Source: Oscillospiraceae bacterium (lineage in GTDB: Bacteria; Bacillota; Clostridia; Oscillospirales; Oscillospiraceae). From it: DNA of 64,000 nt. Numbering within the stretch: position 1 is the first letter of the stretch; every line of letters begins with the position of its first letter. A model generated the notes under the pieces. The model ran no database searches and was not told the DNA's origin. It saw nothing but the letters and a program-made list of their open reading frames with translations. The stretch lies in NCBI GenBank assembly GCA_017436955.1, contig JAFSCD010000003.1, positions 186,001 to 250,000 on the forward strand. The letters run 5' to 3'. Of this stretch, positions 54,697 to 63,096 are shown in pieces. Made by a program: the position numbers and the translations under genes.

Positions 54697-55563
54697 TCAG
54701 GGCGTCCACCGTCCGGTGGAACCGCAGGGCAGCATAATGCCCGTAGATTTAACCGGCAGACCCAATTCGCCCACCTGGGTATGTCCGCCGTGCTGTGCGC
54801 CGAATACCACATCGGAAGCATAGCCCACGGCAGAGGGGGCAAGACCGGTTGTATAGGAATTGATGATAACGAAAAGCGGATCGTCCGTCAGCAGCTTTGC
54901 CGTTTCCAGCAGGAAGGGATAGAAGCTGGTCTCCATCTTCCATATCTCACCGCTGGGACCTCTGCCATAGCTGGGCGGATCCATAATAATGCCGTCATAA
55001 CGGCGTCCGCGGCGGATCTCACGCTGGATAAACTTGCCGCAATCGTCCACGATCCAATGGATGGGACGGTCAGCCAGACCGGAAGCCTGGGCGTTTTCCT
55101 TCGCCCAAGCCACCATACCCTTGGAGGCATCCACGTGGTAGACCTCCGCGCCGCCGGCTGCCGCCGCAAGGGTAGCGCCGCCGGAATAGGCAAACAGATT
55201 CAGCACTCTTACCGGGCGACCGGCGGAAGCTACCTTATCCCGGATAAAATCCCAGTTGGCAGCCTGCTCCGGAAATACGCCGGTGTGCTTAAAATTCATA
55301 GGCTTGACATTGAAGGTCAGATAATCCTTATAGTGGATCTGCCAGCGCTCCGGCAGGTGGTGGTCAGACCAGCGACCGCCACCGGTATTGGAGCGGATAT
55401 ACCGGGCATCATAGCGCTTCCACGCAGGGTCAATATGGGGCGTATCCCAAATGACCTGGGGATCGGGACGGATCAGGATATACTTACCCCACCGCTCCAG
55501 ACGCTCGCCTGCCGAGGTATCCAGCACCTCGTATTCCTTCCATTCATCTGATAGCCAGACCAT
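54697..55563 (-). CDS. RlmI-like SAM-dependent methyltransferase
   Basis: A 288-residue class I methyltransferase of the RlmI/RlmK (rRNA methyltransferase) type. Key features are the FPEQAANWDFIRD entry, SAM loop VLNLFAYSGGATLAAA near 119, DASKGMV and the catalytic IIMDPPSYGRG near 195. No N-terminal PUA domain is visible. The target is unknown. It sits between the PBP gene and ecfA1, with gaps of 11-21 bases, so it belongs to the same operon. Confidence 0.85.
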   Translation of the reverse strand: MVWLSDEWKEYEVLDTSAGERLERWGKYILIRPDPQVIWDTPHIDPAWKRYDARYIRSNTGGGRWSDHHLPERWQIHYKDYLTFNVKPMNFKHTGVFPEQAANWDFIRDKVASAGRPVRVLNLFAYSGGATLAAAAGGAEVYHVDASKGMVAWAKENAQASGLADRPIHWIVDDCGKFIQREIRRGRRYDGIIMDPPSYGRGPSGEIWKMETSFYPFLLETAKLLTDDPLFVIINSYTTGLAPSAVGYASDVVFGAQHGGHTQVGELGLPVKSTGIMLPCGSTGRWTP

Positions 55564-55584
55564 GGTACTCTCCTTACATCTTAA

Positions 55585-58290
55585 TTACGGCGTGCCGCTC
55601 AAGAAATTGTCCCAAGCGCTCTTGGTATGCTTCGAGCAGTATTCGCAGCAGTTGCTGGTGCCGCCGTTGATATCGCCGTGGATGCCATAGAACGGAATGG
55701 GATTTCCGCTGGCGTCCACAAGGTAGATATAGTTATCCTTGGTGTACTCCTCGTGCAGACCCTTGCCGGTGGCCTCGATGATGGCATCCAGCTCATCCTG
55801 GGTCATCTTTACAAGCGCCTTCTTGGTCAGCGTTACCTGCCCCAGGTTTGCCATATTCTTGCAGTATTCAGAAGCGACGCCGTCAACACAGTAATCCACA
55901 AAAATATGCTTGTCGCAGGTTTCCTTGGGCACGTCCTCGGGATATACGTGGGCGTAGACCACACGGCTGCCGCGGACATCGTGCTTGCAAGCATCGCAAG
56001 CCAGCTTGCCGGAATCCAGACAGATGCCAACCTCAACAAGCCTGGAATCGTCATAAAGCGGTGATGACTGCAAGCCCTCGTGGATCGGTTTCATAACCTT
56101 ATTAAACAGCACGGTAGCCGGGTTCCGACCGTCCTCGGTCAGCTGAATGACCTCCGGCATATCATAGCCGCACCAGATGGCTGCGGTATAATAATCGGTA
56201 AAGCCACAGAACCAGCGATCCTTATTGCTGGTGGTAGAACCGGTCTTGCCGGCGACCACCTGACCGCTGATCTGCGCCGCCGTACCGGTACCGGCCTTTA
56301 CGACATTTTCCAGACAGTAGTTCATATAGGTGACGGTCTTTTCGCTAAGGATCTGCTCGGAATCCTGGGTATTGCTCAGCACCACCTCACCGTCGCTGTT
56401 GTAGACCTTGGTAAAGGTGCGGGCTTCACGGTACACGCCGTTGTTGGCAAAGGTGGCGTAGGCAGCGCTCATCGCTCTGACGGTGACACCGTCGGTAGGC
56501 GCGCCCATGCCCAGAGGCGACAGACCGATATCGGAGTAAGTGATGCCGTTTCTCTCCTCGCTTTCGATCAGCGTGGACAGACCGAACTTTTCCTTCGCGA
56601 AATTAAAGCTGTATTCCAGACCGATATTATTCAGGGTCTGTACAGCGATGGTATTGACCGACTGGGTCACACCGTAGAGAATATTTCTTCTGTATGCATA
56701 GGAAGCCTTGCCGGTATTCAGCGGATAGGGCTTGGGCTCGGCTGTGGGGTTTTCGGGATCCTGGGTGTAATACAGCGGCATATCCTTTTGTACGGATGCC
56801 GGTGTAAACAATCCCAGTTCAAATGCCGGTGCGTAGATGGTCAGCGGCTTGATGGAGGAACCGGGCTGCAGCTGGTCGGATTCCGCTCTGCTGTAGCCGA
56901 AGTAGACCTCTTTCTCGCCGACACCGCCAGCAAGCGCCACGATATCGCCGGTATTGTTGTCGATAATCACGATGGCAGATTGCAGCTGCTGGACACTGGC
57001 GGTCTTGGGGATCTCATTCAAGTCCTGATAGATCTTGTCCACCTGCCTCTGCACATCCATATTCAGTGTGGTGTAAATATGGTAGCCGCCGTTGGTGATC
57101 AGATCCAGATACAGCCTTTGGGTCTGGTCATTCCATTCCATGCCGGCTTCTGCCGCCATCTGCTTGGCAACATCCCTGACAGCGGTATCCGCAAACCAGG
57201 AATAGACCTCCTGGGACGCATTGACGCCGATCTCGGTCTTGTTGCCGCACTGGGGGCAGTAATAGCGCCCGTCGCTTTGCAGAACGAAGGTGCCCACCTT
57301 GCCGTGATAGCCGCAGCCTTCGTGGTCGCAATCCGCCACCCGGTCCTCGGGATCGATACCATCCTTCAGCACGATCTGCTGATTCAGGGCTTCCTGATAT
57401 TCCTCTTCCGTCAGGTAGCCGTACTGGCGCATCATATACAGCGTATTGGTACGGCGGATGTCATTTTGCTGCATACCGGTCAAGCCCTTGGAATCCAGGC
57501 TGGTACGGTAGGGATCAAACAAGGAAGGGTTGTTGGTGATACTGATCAGGCAGGCACATTCCGCGGCAGTCAGGTGCTCCAGCTCCTTGCCGAAATACTT
57601 GGCGGCAGCGGCCTTGACGCCCTCACAGCGGTTGCCAAGATAGATCTTGTTGAGATACCACTCCAGCACGACGCTCTTGTCATACCGGCGCTCAAACTCC
57701 GTGGCACGGAAGATCTCCAGCACCTTACGCTGCACCGTTACGTCGTCAGCGCCCTCATCCTCCATCAGCATCAGGTTCTTGATCAGCTGCTGAGTGATGG
57801 ACGAGCCGCCGAACTGGTCGCCGGAGCCCACGAACATATTGACACAGGCCTTCAGCGTCGTAAACCAGTCAACGCCCTGATGCTCAAAGAAGCGGTGATC
57901 CTCGATCGCCACCGCAGCGTTGATCAGATGCTCGGGAATATCCTCGTAATCCACCCATTCCCGGTCCAGTTCAGGATAGAGCTTCTGCAGGACCTGGATA
58001 TTATCGGAGTCATCCACATAATAAACGTAGGACGGCTCGTTCAGGTCAAAGCCTTCCAGCTGGACGCCGGCCAGAGGCGCGATATCGCCCTCCAGATAGT
58101 CGCCCAGGGTGAACATAAAGATAAAACCGCAAACGATACCCACCAGCAGCACGGTCGCCAACGCGCCCAGGATGATCTTGATGACGGTATATACGCCCAT
58201 CCAGATGCCGCGTGCGGTATTCAGGCCGCCCGGATTCCAGTTTTGACGGGAGACCCGGCGTTTGCCCTGGTTATTCCTTTCGTTTTCCAT
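55585..58290 (-). CDS. class A penicillin-binding protein with zinc-ribbon-like insert
   Basis: Bifunctional peptidoglycan glycosyltransferase/transpeptidase. One N-terminal anchor (about residues 37-62) precedes the GT51 domain with catalytic Glu130 in EDHRFFEHQG. The transpeptidase motifs are S478-x-x-K481, S544-V-N546 and K682-T-G. Between the two domains lies a four-cysteine insert, C321, C326, C345 and C348. A cysteine-rich tail (LACDACKHD, CCEYCSK) ends the protein. The 901-residue length is typical. It leads the transcription unit running to clpE. Confidence 0.93.
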   Translation of the reverse strand: MENERNNQGKRRVSRQNWNPGGLNTARGIWMGVYTVIKIILGALATVLLVGIVCGFIFMFTLGDYLEGDIAPLAGVQLEGFDLNEPSYVYYVDDSDNIQVLQKLYPELDREWVDYEDIPEHLINAAVAIEDHRFFEHQGVDWFTTLKACVNMFVGSGDQFGGSSITQQLIKNLMLMEDEGADDVTVQRKVLEIFRATEFERRYDKSVVLEWYLNKIYLGNRCEGVKAAAAKYFGKELEHLTAAECACLISITNNPSLFDPYRTSLDSKGLTGMQQNDIRRTNTLYMMRQYGYLTEEEYQEALNQQIVLKDGIDPEDRVADCDHEGCGYHGKVGTFVLQSDGRYYCPQCGNKTEIGVNASQEVYSWFADTAVRDVAKQMAAEAGMEWNDQTQRLYLDLITNGGYHIYTTLNMDVQRQVDKIYQDLNEIPKTASVQQLQSAIVIIDNNTGDIVALAGGVGEKEVYFGYSRAESDQLQPGSSIKPLTIYAPAFELGLFTPASVQKDMPLYYTQDPENPTAEPKPYPLNTGKASYAYRRNILYGVTQSVNTIAVQTLNNIGLEYSFNFAKEKFGLSTLIESEERNGITYSDIGLSPLGMGAPTDGVTVRAMSAAYATFANNGVYREARTFTKVYNSDGEVVLSNTQDSEQILSEKTVTYMNYCLENVVKAGTGTAAQISGQVVAGKTGSTTSNKDRWFCGFTDYYTAAIWCGYDMPEVIQLTEDGRNPATVLFNKVMKPIHEGLQSSPLYDDSRLVEVGICLDSGKLACDACKHDVRGSRVVYAHVYPEDVPKETCDKHIFVDYCVDGVASEYCKNMANLGQVTLTKKALVKMTQDELDAIIEATGKGLHEEYTKDNYIYLVDASGNPIPFYGIHGDINGGTSNCCEYCSKHTKSAWDNFLSGTP

Positions 58291-58380
58291 GCCAATACCT
58301 CCTATATACAGCTGCCAAAAGGCAAGCGCGGACAGTGAATTTCAGCAAAGCCGGCATATTCGCATACTACCAGCCGTAGT

Positions 58381-58389
58381 ATTATAGCA
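58381..58389 (-). promoter_or_regulatory. extended -10 promoter of the PBP gene
   Basis: TGC-TATAAT on the minus strand, about 90 bases before the start codon. No good -35 is present, which fits an extended -10 promoter. The rest of this 300-base divergent gap holds only the DUF1292 promoter. Confidence 0.55.
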
Positions 58390-58531
58390 TACCCCGAAGC
58401 AAAAGAAAAGCACCAAATTGTAAATTAAATACAAAATTTATATGAAACATAGACAGCGCGCAAATTGTGCATACTGATACCATCGGCAATTTGGCAAAAC
58501 TTTACGGTCTGTTGCTATGCAACATTGCCAC

Positions 58532-58560
58532 TTGATTTTGACCTGCGCTTGGGATAAAAT
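58532..58560 (+). promoter_or_regulatory. sigma-A promoter of the DUF1292 gene
   Basis: TTGATT and TAAAAT with a 17-base spacer, 31 bases before the ATG. Confidence 0.65.
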
Positions 58561-58591
58561 AACAGTATACAAATCACCCTTGGAGGCGCTT

Positions 58592-58873
58592 ATGGAAGAT
58601 CAATACGGCTCTGATTTTATTTCCATCGTGGACGATGACGGTACGGAATACGAGCTGGAGGTACTCACTACCATCGAGTATAACGGCTGCACCTATCTGG
58701 CAGTGATCCTTGCTGACGGTGACCCGGATATCGTTTCCGGTCTGGAGATCACGATCCTCAAATCCGTGGAAGAAGACGGCGAGACCATTCTTACCGTGGT
58801 GGAGGATGAAGAAGAACTCAACGCAGTCAATATGCTGATCATGGAAAGCCTCTACGAGGCTGACGAGGATTGA
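58592..58873 (+). CDS. DUF1292 family protein (YrzB-like)
   Basis: A 93-residue acidic protein of the DUF1292 family: FISIVDDDGTEYELEVLTTI then YLAVILAD and the C-terminal VVEDEEELNAV. GGAGG five bases upstream marks the start; 25 further codons upstream in frame are not translated in all likelihood. In Firmicutes the gene accompanies ruvX and ireB; here ruvX is nearby but inverted. Function unknown. Its stop is 3 bases from the predicted 6S RNA. Confidence 0.88.
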   Translation: MEDQYGSDFISIVDDDGTEYELEVLTTIEYNGCTYLAVILADGDPDIVSGLEITILKSVEEDGETILTVVEDEEELNAVNMLIMESLYEADED

Positions 58874-58876
58874 TCA

Positions 58877-59070
58877 CCCCCTGCTTGGTGCGTGATGTGT
58901 CCTTTTGGACCCACATTTTTTTATTGGGATGCCCCACTTCCCCATCGGTTTGTAGACCTCCCGCCTGCGCTGTGACGTACGGTGGACGTTGGGAACAGTG
59001 AAGATGGAGAGAGGCGACCCACCTGCCTTTTCGTGCAGGTCATAATTGGATGCACACGGCCAAAGCGGGG
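58877..59070 (+). ncRNA. ssrS: probable 6S RNA (SsrS)
   Basis: A 194-base non-coding stretch whose two ends pair in a long interrupted stem: the 5' CCCCTGCTTGG region with the 3' CCAAAGCGGGG region, continued by GTGATGTGTCC against GGATGCACAC. A stable hairpin ACCTGC/GCAGGT lies near the 3' end, and a strong terminator follows. Size, closing stem and the 3' hairpin fit clostridial 6S RNAs, which bind sigma-A RNA polymerase. No dedicated promoter is obvious, so it may be processed from the DUF1292 transcript. Identification is by structure and memory, not by a covariance search. Confidence 0.6.
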
Positions 59071-59076
59071 TTTTCG

Positions 59077-59108
59077 GCAAGAAGAGTTTCGGCTCTTCTT
59101 GCTTTTTT
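59077..59108 (+). terminator. intrinsic terminator after the 6S-like RNA
   Basis: GCAAGAAGAG / CTCTTCTTGC with a six-base loop and a T6 run. Confidence 0.92.
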
Positions 59109-59170
59109 CTTGCAAAAAACGGGAAATTATGAACATTTTTCACATTTATTGCATTTCTGAAAGAAAATGC

Positions 59171-59199
59171 TTGCAACTACGGGATAAATCGGTTATAAT
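59171..59199 (+). promoter_or_regulatory. sigma-A promoter of the parvulin-type gene
   Basis: TTGCAA and consensus TATAAT with a 17-base spacer. The leader holds a small inverted repeat (CTGGAA/TTCCAG) and a longer GTGCT/AGCAC pairing. Confidence 0.85.
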
Positions 59200-59261
59200 A
59201 CGCTAGACTATGTGCTGGAATTTCCAGTAATCATATAGCACATTGAGAGGATTTGATTTAC

Positions 59262-60962
59262 ATGAGTGCATCCGATAAGAAGAAGCTCCGCAAGGAGCAA
59301 AACGCCGCAGCGATCACCGAGCGGCAGAAGAAGGCCCGCAAGGAAGCCAGACAGCTGAAGATCTATACCACCATTTTCATCTCTGCCATGGCTATCGTTC
59401 TTGCAGCCGCAATTTTCATTGGTCTGTTTGTCGCCAACGGCAAGCCCGCCATTGGTTGGATCAACAAAGCGACCAATGCCATCGAGGTGGACGGCACCAA
59501 GCTGAGCACCGTTGACCTGAACTACTACTATAAGGATTACATCACTTCCTTTGCCGATCAGTACAGCGACTACGGCACCTACGCCTCCACTTACCTGCTA
59601 CTGAACACCGGTCTGGATGTTTCCAAGCCTCTGGACGAGCAGGATTACAACAAGGAAACCGGCGAGACCTGGGCTGATTATTTCGTACAGTCCGCCAAGG
59701 ACAACGCCAAGTGGGCTTACGGTCTGTACAACAAGGCAGTTGCCGAGGGTTATACATTGACCGACTCCGAGCAGAAGAATCTGGATGCCCAGGAGAGCAA
59801 TCTGGATCTGTATGCCCAGTACTACGGCTACAGCAGCGTTCCTGCTTACCTGCGCGGCATATACGGCCCCGGTGCTGATATCGACTCCTACATGGAGTAC
59901 TGCCGCATCAATGCCATCGCCAGCAGCTATGCCAACAACTACTACGAGGGTCTGGAGTTCAAGGACGCCGACTACCGTGAGTACGAAAAGGACAAGCTGG
60001 TGGACTACAACTCCTACTCCTTCTCCTACTACATCTGCTCCGTCAACACTTTCCTGACCTACAACGGCGGCGGCACCACCGAGAAGGATGAGGATGGCAA
60101 GACCTCTACCACCTACACCGATGCCCAGAAGGAGACCGCACGCAAGGATGCCGAGGCTGCTGCCAAGGGTCTGGCCATTGCAGAAAACTCTACTCTGGAA
60201 AAGCTGAACGAGGCTATCAAGAAGCTGCCCATCCACAAGGATAAGTCCGAGAAGGATCTGGAATCCGTCAAGGCCACCGAGAACACCTTCGTTCTGTCCG
60301 GTGCCATCCAGGATGCCGATGTGAAGAAGTGGCTCACCGATGATGCGCGTAAGCCCGGCGATCTCACCACCATCGAGATCAAGTCCGGCGAGGGCGACAG
60401 CGCAACCGTGACCGGTTACTACGTCCTGCTGTTCCAGGAAATGACCACGAACAAGCAGCCTCTGGCCAATGTCCAGCACATTCTGGTGAAGTTCACCGGC
60501 GGCACCAAGGATTCCACCACCGGCGAGACCACCTACACCGACGAAGAGAAGAGCGCCACCAAGGCTAAGGCCCAGGAGATCCTGGACACCTTCCTGAAGG
60601 GCGAGAAGCAGGACAGCGAAGCCTTCGGCAAGCTGGCCAGCGAAAAGAGCGAGGACACCGGCTCCAAGTCTACCGGCGGTCTGATCGAGGATATCTACCG
60701 CGACGCCAACTACGTACAGTCCTTCAAGGATTGGGCGCTGGACAACCGCAAGGTCGGCGACACCGGCATCATTGAGTCCGAGTACGGCTACCACGTTATG
60801 TTCTACAAGGAAGATGACGAGATGACCTACCGTGACTATATGATCGACATCGACCTGACCAACGAGCGCTACGAAGAGTGGGAAACCGCCATTGTTGACG
60901 CCGTTACCGTTACCGACAAGAACCTGAGCGGTCTGGACACCGGCTTTACCATTTCCGGCTGA
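59262..60962 (+). CDS. membrane-anchored parvulin-type peptidyl-prolyl isomerase
   Basis: Extracytoplasmic foldase of the SurA/PrsA type. The 566 residues have a charged N-terminus (KKKLRKEQN...RKEAR), one membrane helix (about 36-58), a SurA-N-like helical region and a parvulin domain at about 399-518 (NVQHILVKF, FGKLASEKSED, SKSTGGLIED, GIIESEYGYHVMFYKE). There is no lipobox, so it is a membrane anchor rather than a PrsA lipoprotein. Strongly C-ending codon choice and a perfect promoter suggest high expression. An in-frame TTG three codons upstream is too near the GAGAGG site to be used. Confidence 0.9.
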   Translation: MSASDKKKLRKEQNAAAITERQKKARKEARQLKIYTTIFISAMAIVLAAAIFIGLFVANGKPAIGWINKATNAIEVDGTKLSTVDLNYYYKDYITSFADQYSDYGTYASTYLLLNTGLDVSKPLDEQDYNKETGETWADYFVQSAKDNAKWAYGLYNKAVAEGYTLTDSEQKNLDAQESNLDLYAQYYGYSSVPAYLRGIYGPGADIDSYMEYCRINAIASSYANNYYEGLEFKDADYREYEKDKLVDYNSYSFSYYICSVNTFLTYNGGGTTEKDEDGKTSTTYTDAQKETARKDAEAAAKGLAIAENSTLEKLNEAIKKLPIHKDKSEKDLESVKATENTFVLSGAIQDADVKKWLTDDARKPGDLTTIEIKSGEGDSATVTGYYVLLFQEMTTNKQPLANVQHILVKFTGGTKDSTTGETTYTDEEKSATKAKAQEILDTFLKGEKQDSEAFGKLASEKSEDTGSKSTGGLIEDIYRDANYVQSFKDWALDNRKVGDTGIIESEYGYHVMFYKEDDEMTYRDYMIDIDLTNERYEEWETAIVDAVTVTDKNLSGLDTGFTISG

Positions 60963-60982
60963 TCCAATTTACGAATAAAACA

Positions 60983-61020
60983 GCCTCCTGTGGAGAAAAT
61001 TTCCACAGGAGGCATTTTTT
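60983..61020 (+). terminator. terminator overlapping the next gene's ribosome site
   Basis: GCCTCCTGTGGA / TCCACAGGAGGC with a seven-base loop and a T6 run directly before the ATG of the next gene. The AGGAGG of that gene lies in the 3' arm. Confidence 0.9.
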
Positions 61021-61371
61021 ATGGATAAAATCAAAACCGCATTTGCCGGCTTCTGTGCCGGTGCCGTAAACGGGCTGTTCGGAGCCGGTGGCGGTATGGT
61101 ACTGGTTCCCCTGCTGACGCTCTTAACGGACACGGAGGATGCGCAGATCTTCCCGGCTTCCGTTTCCATCATTTTTCCTATCTGCATCGTATCGCTGTGC
61201 TTTGGCGCGTTTTCCCGGTCTCTTCCCTTTGCCGAGGCACTTCCCTATCTTCTGGGCAGCATCGGCGGCGGTATCCTTGCCGGTATCACAGCAAAGAAAA
61301 TACCGGTGAAATGGCTGCACCGCATACTGGGCGCTATGATCCTGTGGGGAGGTGTGCGCTACCTGTGCTGA
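61021..61371 (+). CDS. TauE/SafE family transporter, N-terminal half
   Basis: A 116-residue membrane protein equal to the first half of a TauE/SafE (TSUP) permease: the AGAVNGLFGAGGGMVLVPLL motif at 13-32 and about four helices ending in ILGAMILWGG. TSUP proteins are normally near 250 residues with two such halves. The ribosome site is buried in the upstream terminator stem. Substrate may be sulfite, sulfonate or another anion. Confidence 0.8.
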   Translation: MDKIKTAFAGFCAGAVNGLFGAGGGMVLVPLLTLLTDTEDAQIFPASVSIIFPICIVSLCFGAFSRSLPFAEALPYLLGSIGGGILAGITAKKIPVKWLHRILGAMILWGGVRYLC

Positions 61372-61739
61372 ATTCCTTTCCCGTAGCCGTAATTGCCGGC
61401 ATCGTACTGGGCTATCTGGCAGGACTTGGCGTAGGCGGCGGCTCGCTGCTGATCCTGTGGCTGACCCTTGCGCTGCAGATCCCGGGCGAAACTGCCCGGC
61501 TGATCAATTTGATGTTCTTCATTACCGCCGCCGGCACCGTATCCTTTTTCCGCTGGAAGCAGGGCGCGGTGCAGTTTAGAAAAATACTCCCTGCCGTTCT
61601 GGCAGGGAGCATAGCTGCCGGAATATTCTCCTGGCTTGGGCAGCGGCTGGATGCCGGGCTGCTGAAAAAGCTCTTTGGCGTTCTGCTGCTGTTTACCGGC
61701 GTCCGGGAGCTGCTTTACCGGCCGCGAAACTGCAAATAG
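61365..61739 (+). CDS. TauE/SafE family transporter, C-terminal half
   Basis: A 124-residue membrane protein with the second TSUP repeat motif, YLAGLGVGGGSLLILWL, and about four helices ending in LLLFTGVRELLYR. The frame is -1 relative to the first half and overlaps it by 7 bases. A GTG with GGGGAGG 12 bases upstream is the best start. The two proteins may assemble as a heterodimer; otherwise a -1 frameshift would fuse them. Confidence 0.75.
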   Translation: MLNSFPVAVIAGIVLGYLAGLGVGGGSLLILWLTLALQIPGETARLINLMFFITAAGTVSFFRWKQGAVQFRKILPAVLAGSIAAGIFSWLGQRLDAGLLKKLFGVLLLFTGVRELLYRPRNCK

Positions 61740-62128
61740 CCCTCCAAAATCAGCGATGCCGCCACGGCGTCCACCGTATTTTTCCGCTTCTGTCCGTGGT
61801 AATTATGCATGGACAGAATGTTGTGGGCTTCCACAGTGGTACGGCGCTCATCCCAAAGGATCACCGGCAGACCGGTGGCCTCCTTCAGTTTTTCGGCAAA
61901 TTCCCGGCACAGCTCCGCCCGGGGACCTTCCGTACCGTTCATATTCTTCGGCAGACCTACGGCGATCTCCCCCACATCGTTATCCTTAACCAGCCTGACG
62001 ATATCGGCCATCGCCTTTTCCGTATTCCGGCTGGGGATCACATAAGTGGAGCCAACGATGCTGCACAGCAGATCTGAAATGGCAACGCCGGTGCGGGCAT
62101 CGCCATAGTCAATTCCCATAATTCTCAT
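61715..62128 (-). CDS. ruvX: Holliday junction resolvase-like RuvX (YqgF)
   Basis: RNase H-fold nuclease implicated in pre-16S rRNA processing. The 137 residues have the catalytic Asp in GIDYGDARTGVA (Asp7), DERRTT near 95 and KNTVDAVAA near 120. The 3' end overlaps the convergent transporter half by 25 bases, with no terminator between. Start ATG is the canonical MRIMGIDYG. Confidence 0.94.
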   Translation of the reverse strand: MRIMGIDYGDARTGVAISDLLCSIVGSTYVIPSRNTEKAMADIVRLVKDNDVGEIAVGLPKNMNGTEGPRAELCREFAEKLKEATGLPVILWDERRTTVEAHNILSMHNYHGQKRKNTVDAVAASLILEGYLQFRGR

Positions 62129-62153
62129 CGGTTCTCATTCCTTTCTTTTCTTT

Positions 62154-62182
62154 AGTATAGCGCATTTTTGCGAAAAAGGAAA
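62154..62182 (-). promoter_or_regulatory. candidate promoter of ruvX
   Basis: TATACT -10 on the minus strand with a weak TTTCCT -35 at 17 bases. A small inverted repeat CGCA/TGCG lies in the spacer. Confidence 0.35.
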
Positions 62183-62187
62183 GGGCT

Positions 62188-62661
62188 TTAATTCAATAAA
62201 TATACCGCAAAATTCAAATAGGCCGCAAAAGTCAGCCAGATCAAGTACGGGATCTGCAGCCAAGCGGCCAGCTTATCCACACGCCAGAACGCAATGATCA
62301 TCAAAAGCACCAGCAGCCACAGCAGCACAAGCCACAGCGCGGCAAAGCCGAAGGCCTGGGCATTGAAGAAGAAAAAGCTCCAAAAGAAGTTCACCACCAG
62401 CTGGATCACAAACAGATTCAGCGCTAGATTGTCCTCCGTCCGGTTTGGAGACGTGGCTACCCTGGCGGCACCAACGCCCATCAGGGCGTACAGAATTGTC
62501 CAAACGATTGGAAATACGATAGCAGGCGGTGCCAGCGGCGGCTTATTGATGGTGGCGCCGTAAATAGCCGTGGCTTCCCGGGTCAGCAAGCCTGCCAGCA
62601 GTCCCACGGCTTCTGCCAGCAATATCCAGAACAGATAGGGCTTCAATCGCTTAAAATTCAT
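62188..62661 (-). CDS. tspO: TspO/MBR family membrane protein
   Basis: A 157-residue five-helix protein of the TspO (translocator) family, which binds porphyrins and related tetrapyrroles. Family features are KPPLAPPAIVFPIVWTILYALMG (first loop and helix 2), WSFFFFNAQ and WLQIPYLIWLTFAAYLN. GAGG is 9 bases from the ATG chosen; a TTG two codons upstream is less likely. No haem or porphyrin gene is adjacent. Confidence 0.9.
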   Translation of the reverse strand: MNFKRLKPYLFWILLAEAVGLLAGLLTREATAIYGATINKPPLAPPAIVFPIVWTILYALMGVGAARVATSPNRTEDNLALNLFVIQLVVNFFWSFFFFNAQAFGFAALWLVLLWLLVLLMIIAFWRVDKLAAWLQIPYLIWLTFAAYLNFAVYLLN

Positions 62662-62775
62662 AATCAATCACCTCGAGACAGCTTATTCACCTGCCGCAGG
62701 CGAATATTCCGTCAAATAACACAAGATACGGCGCTTCCATCTGTAAAAAATACCTAAAATTTCGCAAAAAAGTTG

Positions 62776-62804
62776 TTGACTCGGCTTGTATTCTGTGATA
62801 GAAT
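62776..62804 (+). promoter_or_regulatory. sigma-A promoter of rpmG-secE-nusG
   Basis: TTGACT and TAGAAT with a 17-base spacer, giving a leader of about 125 bases. Confidence 0.8.
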
Positions 62805-62816
62805 GTCTCTACCTGT

Positions 62817-62902
62817 GAAAATTGGGTTTTGTTAGTGCGCCCAAATTTCAACTCCGGACGGTTATTGTAGTGGCCGTTTCTAAATCTTTTCATAGCCGGA
62901 GT
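62817..62902 (+). promoter_or_regulatory. structured 5' leader of rpmG-secE-nusG
   Basis: Two consecutive stem-loops: GAAAATTGGG with CCCAAATTTC, then ACTCCGG with CCGGAGT enclosing an inner ACGG/CCGT stem. Such a leader could carry ribosomal-protein feedback, but no known motif is matched. Confidence 0.5.
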
Positions 62903-62934
62903 CATGCAGGGAGGCAATATAAGGAGGTGCCGAT

Positions 62935-63084
62935 ATGCGCGTTAAAGTCACTTTGAGATGTTCCGAGTGCAAGCAGAGAAACTACAATTCCATGAAAAAC
63001 AAGAAGAATGACCCTGACCGTCTCGAAATGAGAAAGTACTGCAGATTCTGCAAGAAGCACACAGTTCACAACGAGACCAAGTAA
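62935..63084 (+). CDS. rpmG: 50S ribosomal protein L33
   Basis: A 49-residue L33 of the zinc-binding (C+) type: Cys9/Cys12 ([11 protein letters not shown]) and Cys36/Cys39 ([11 protein letters not shown]). AAGGAGG precedes the ATG. First gene of the rpmG-secE-nusG-rplK run, the usual Firmicutes order. Confidence 0.97.
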   Translation: MRVKVTLRCSECKQRNYNSMKNKKNDPDRLEMRKYCRFCKKHTVHNETK

Positions 63085-63096
63085 GGAGAATGGACA

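Noticed and set aside
58591..58873. Promoter for the 6S-like RNA inside the DUF1292 gene
   Set aside because: No -35/-10 pair of acceptable match and spacing was visible.
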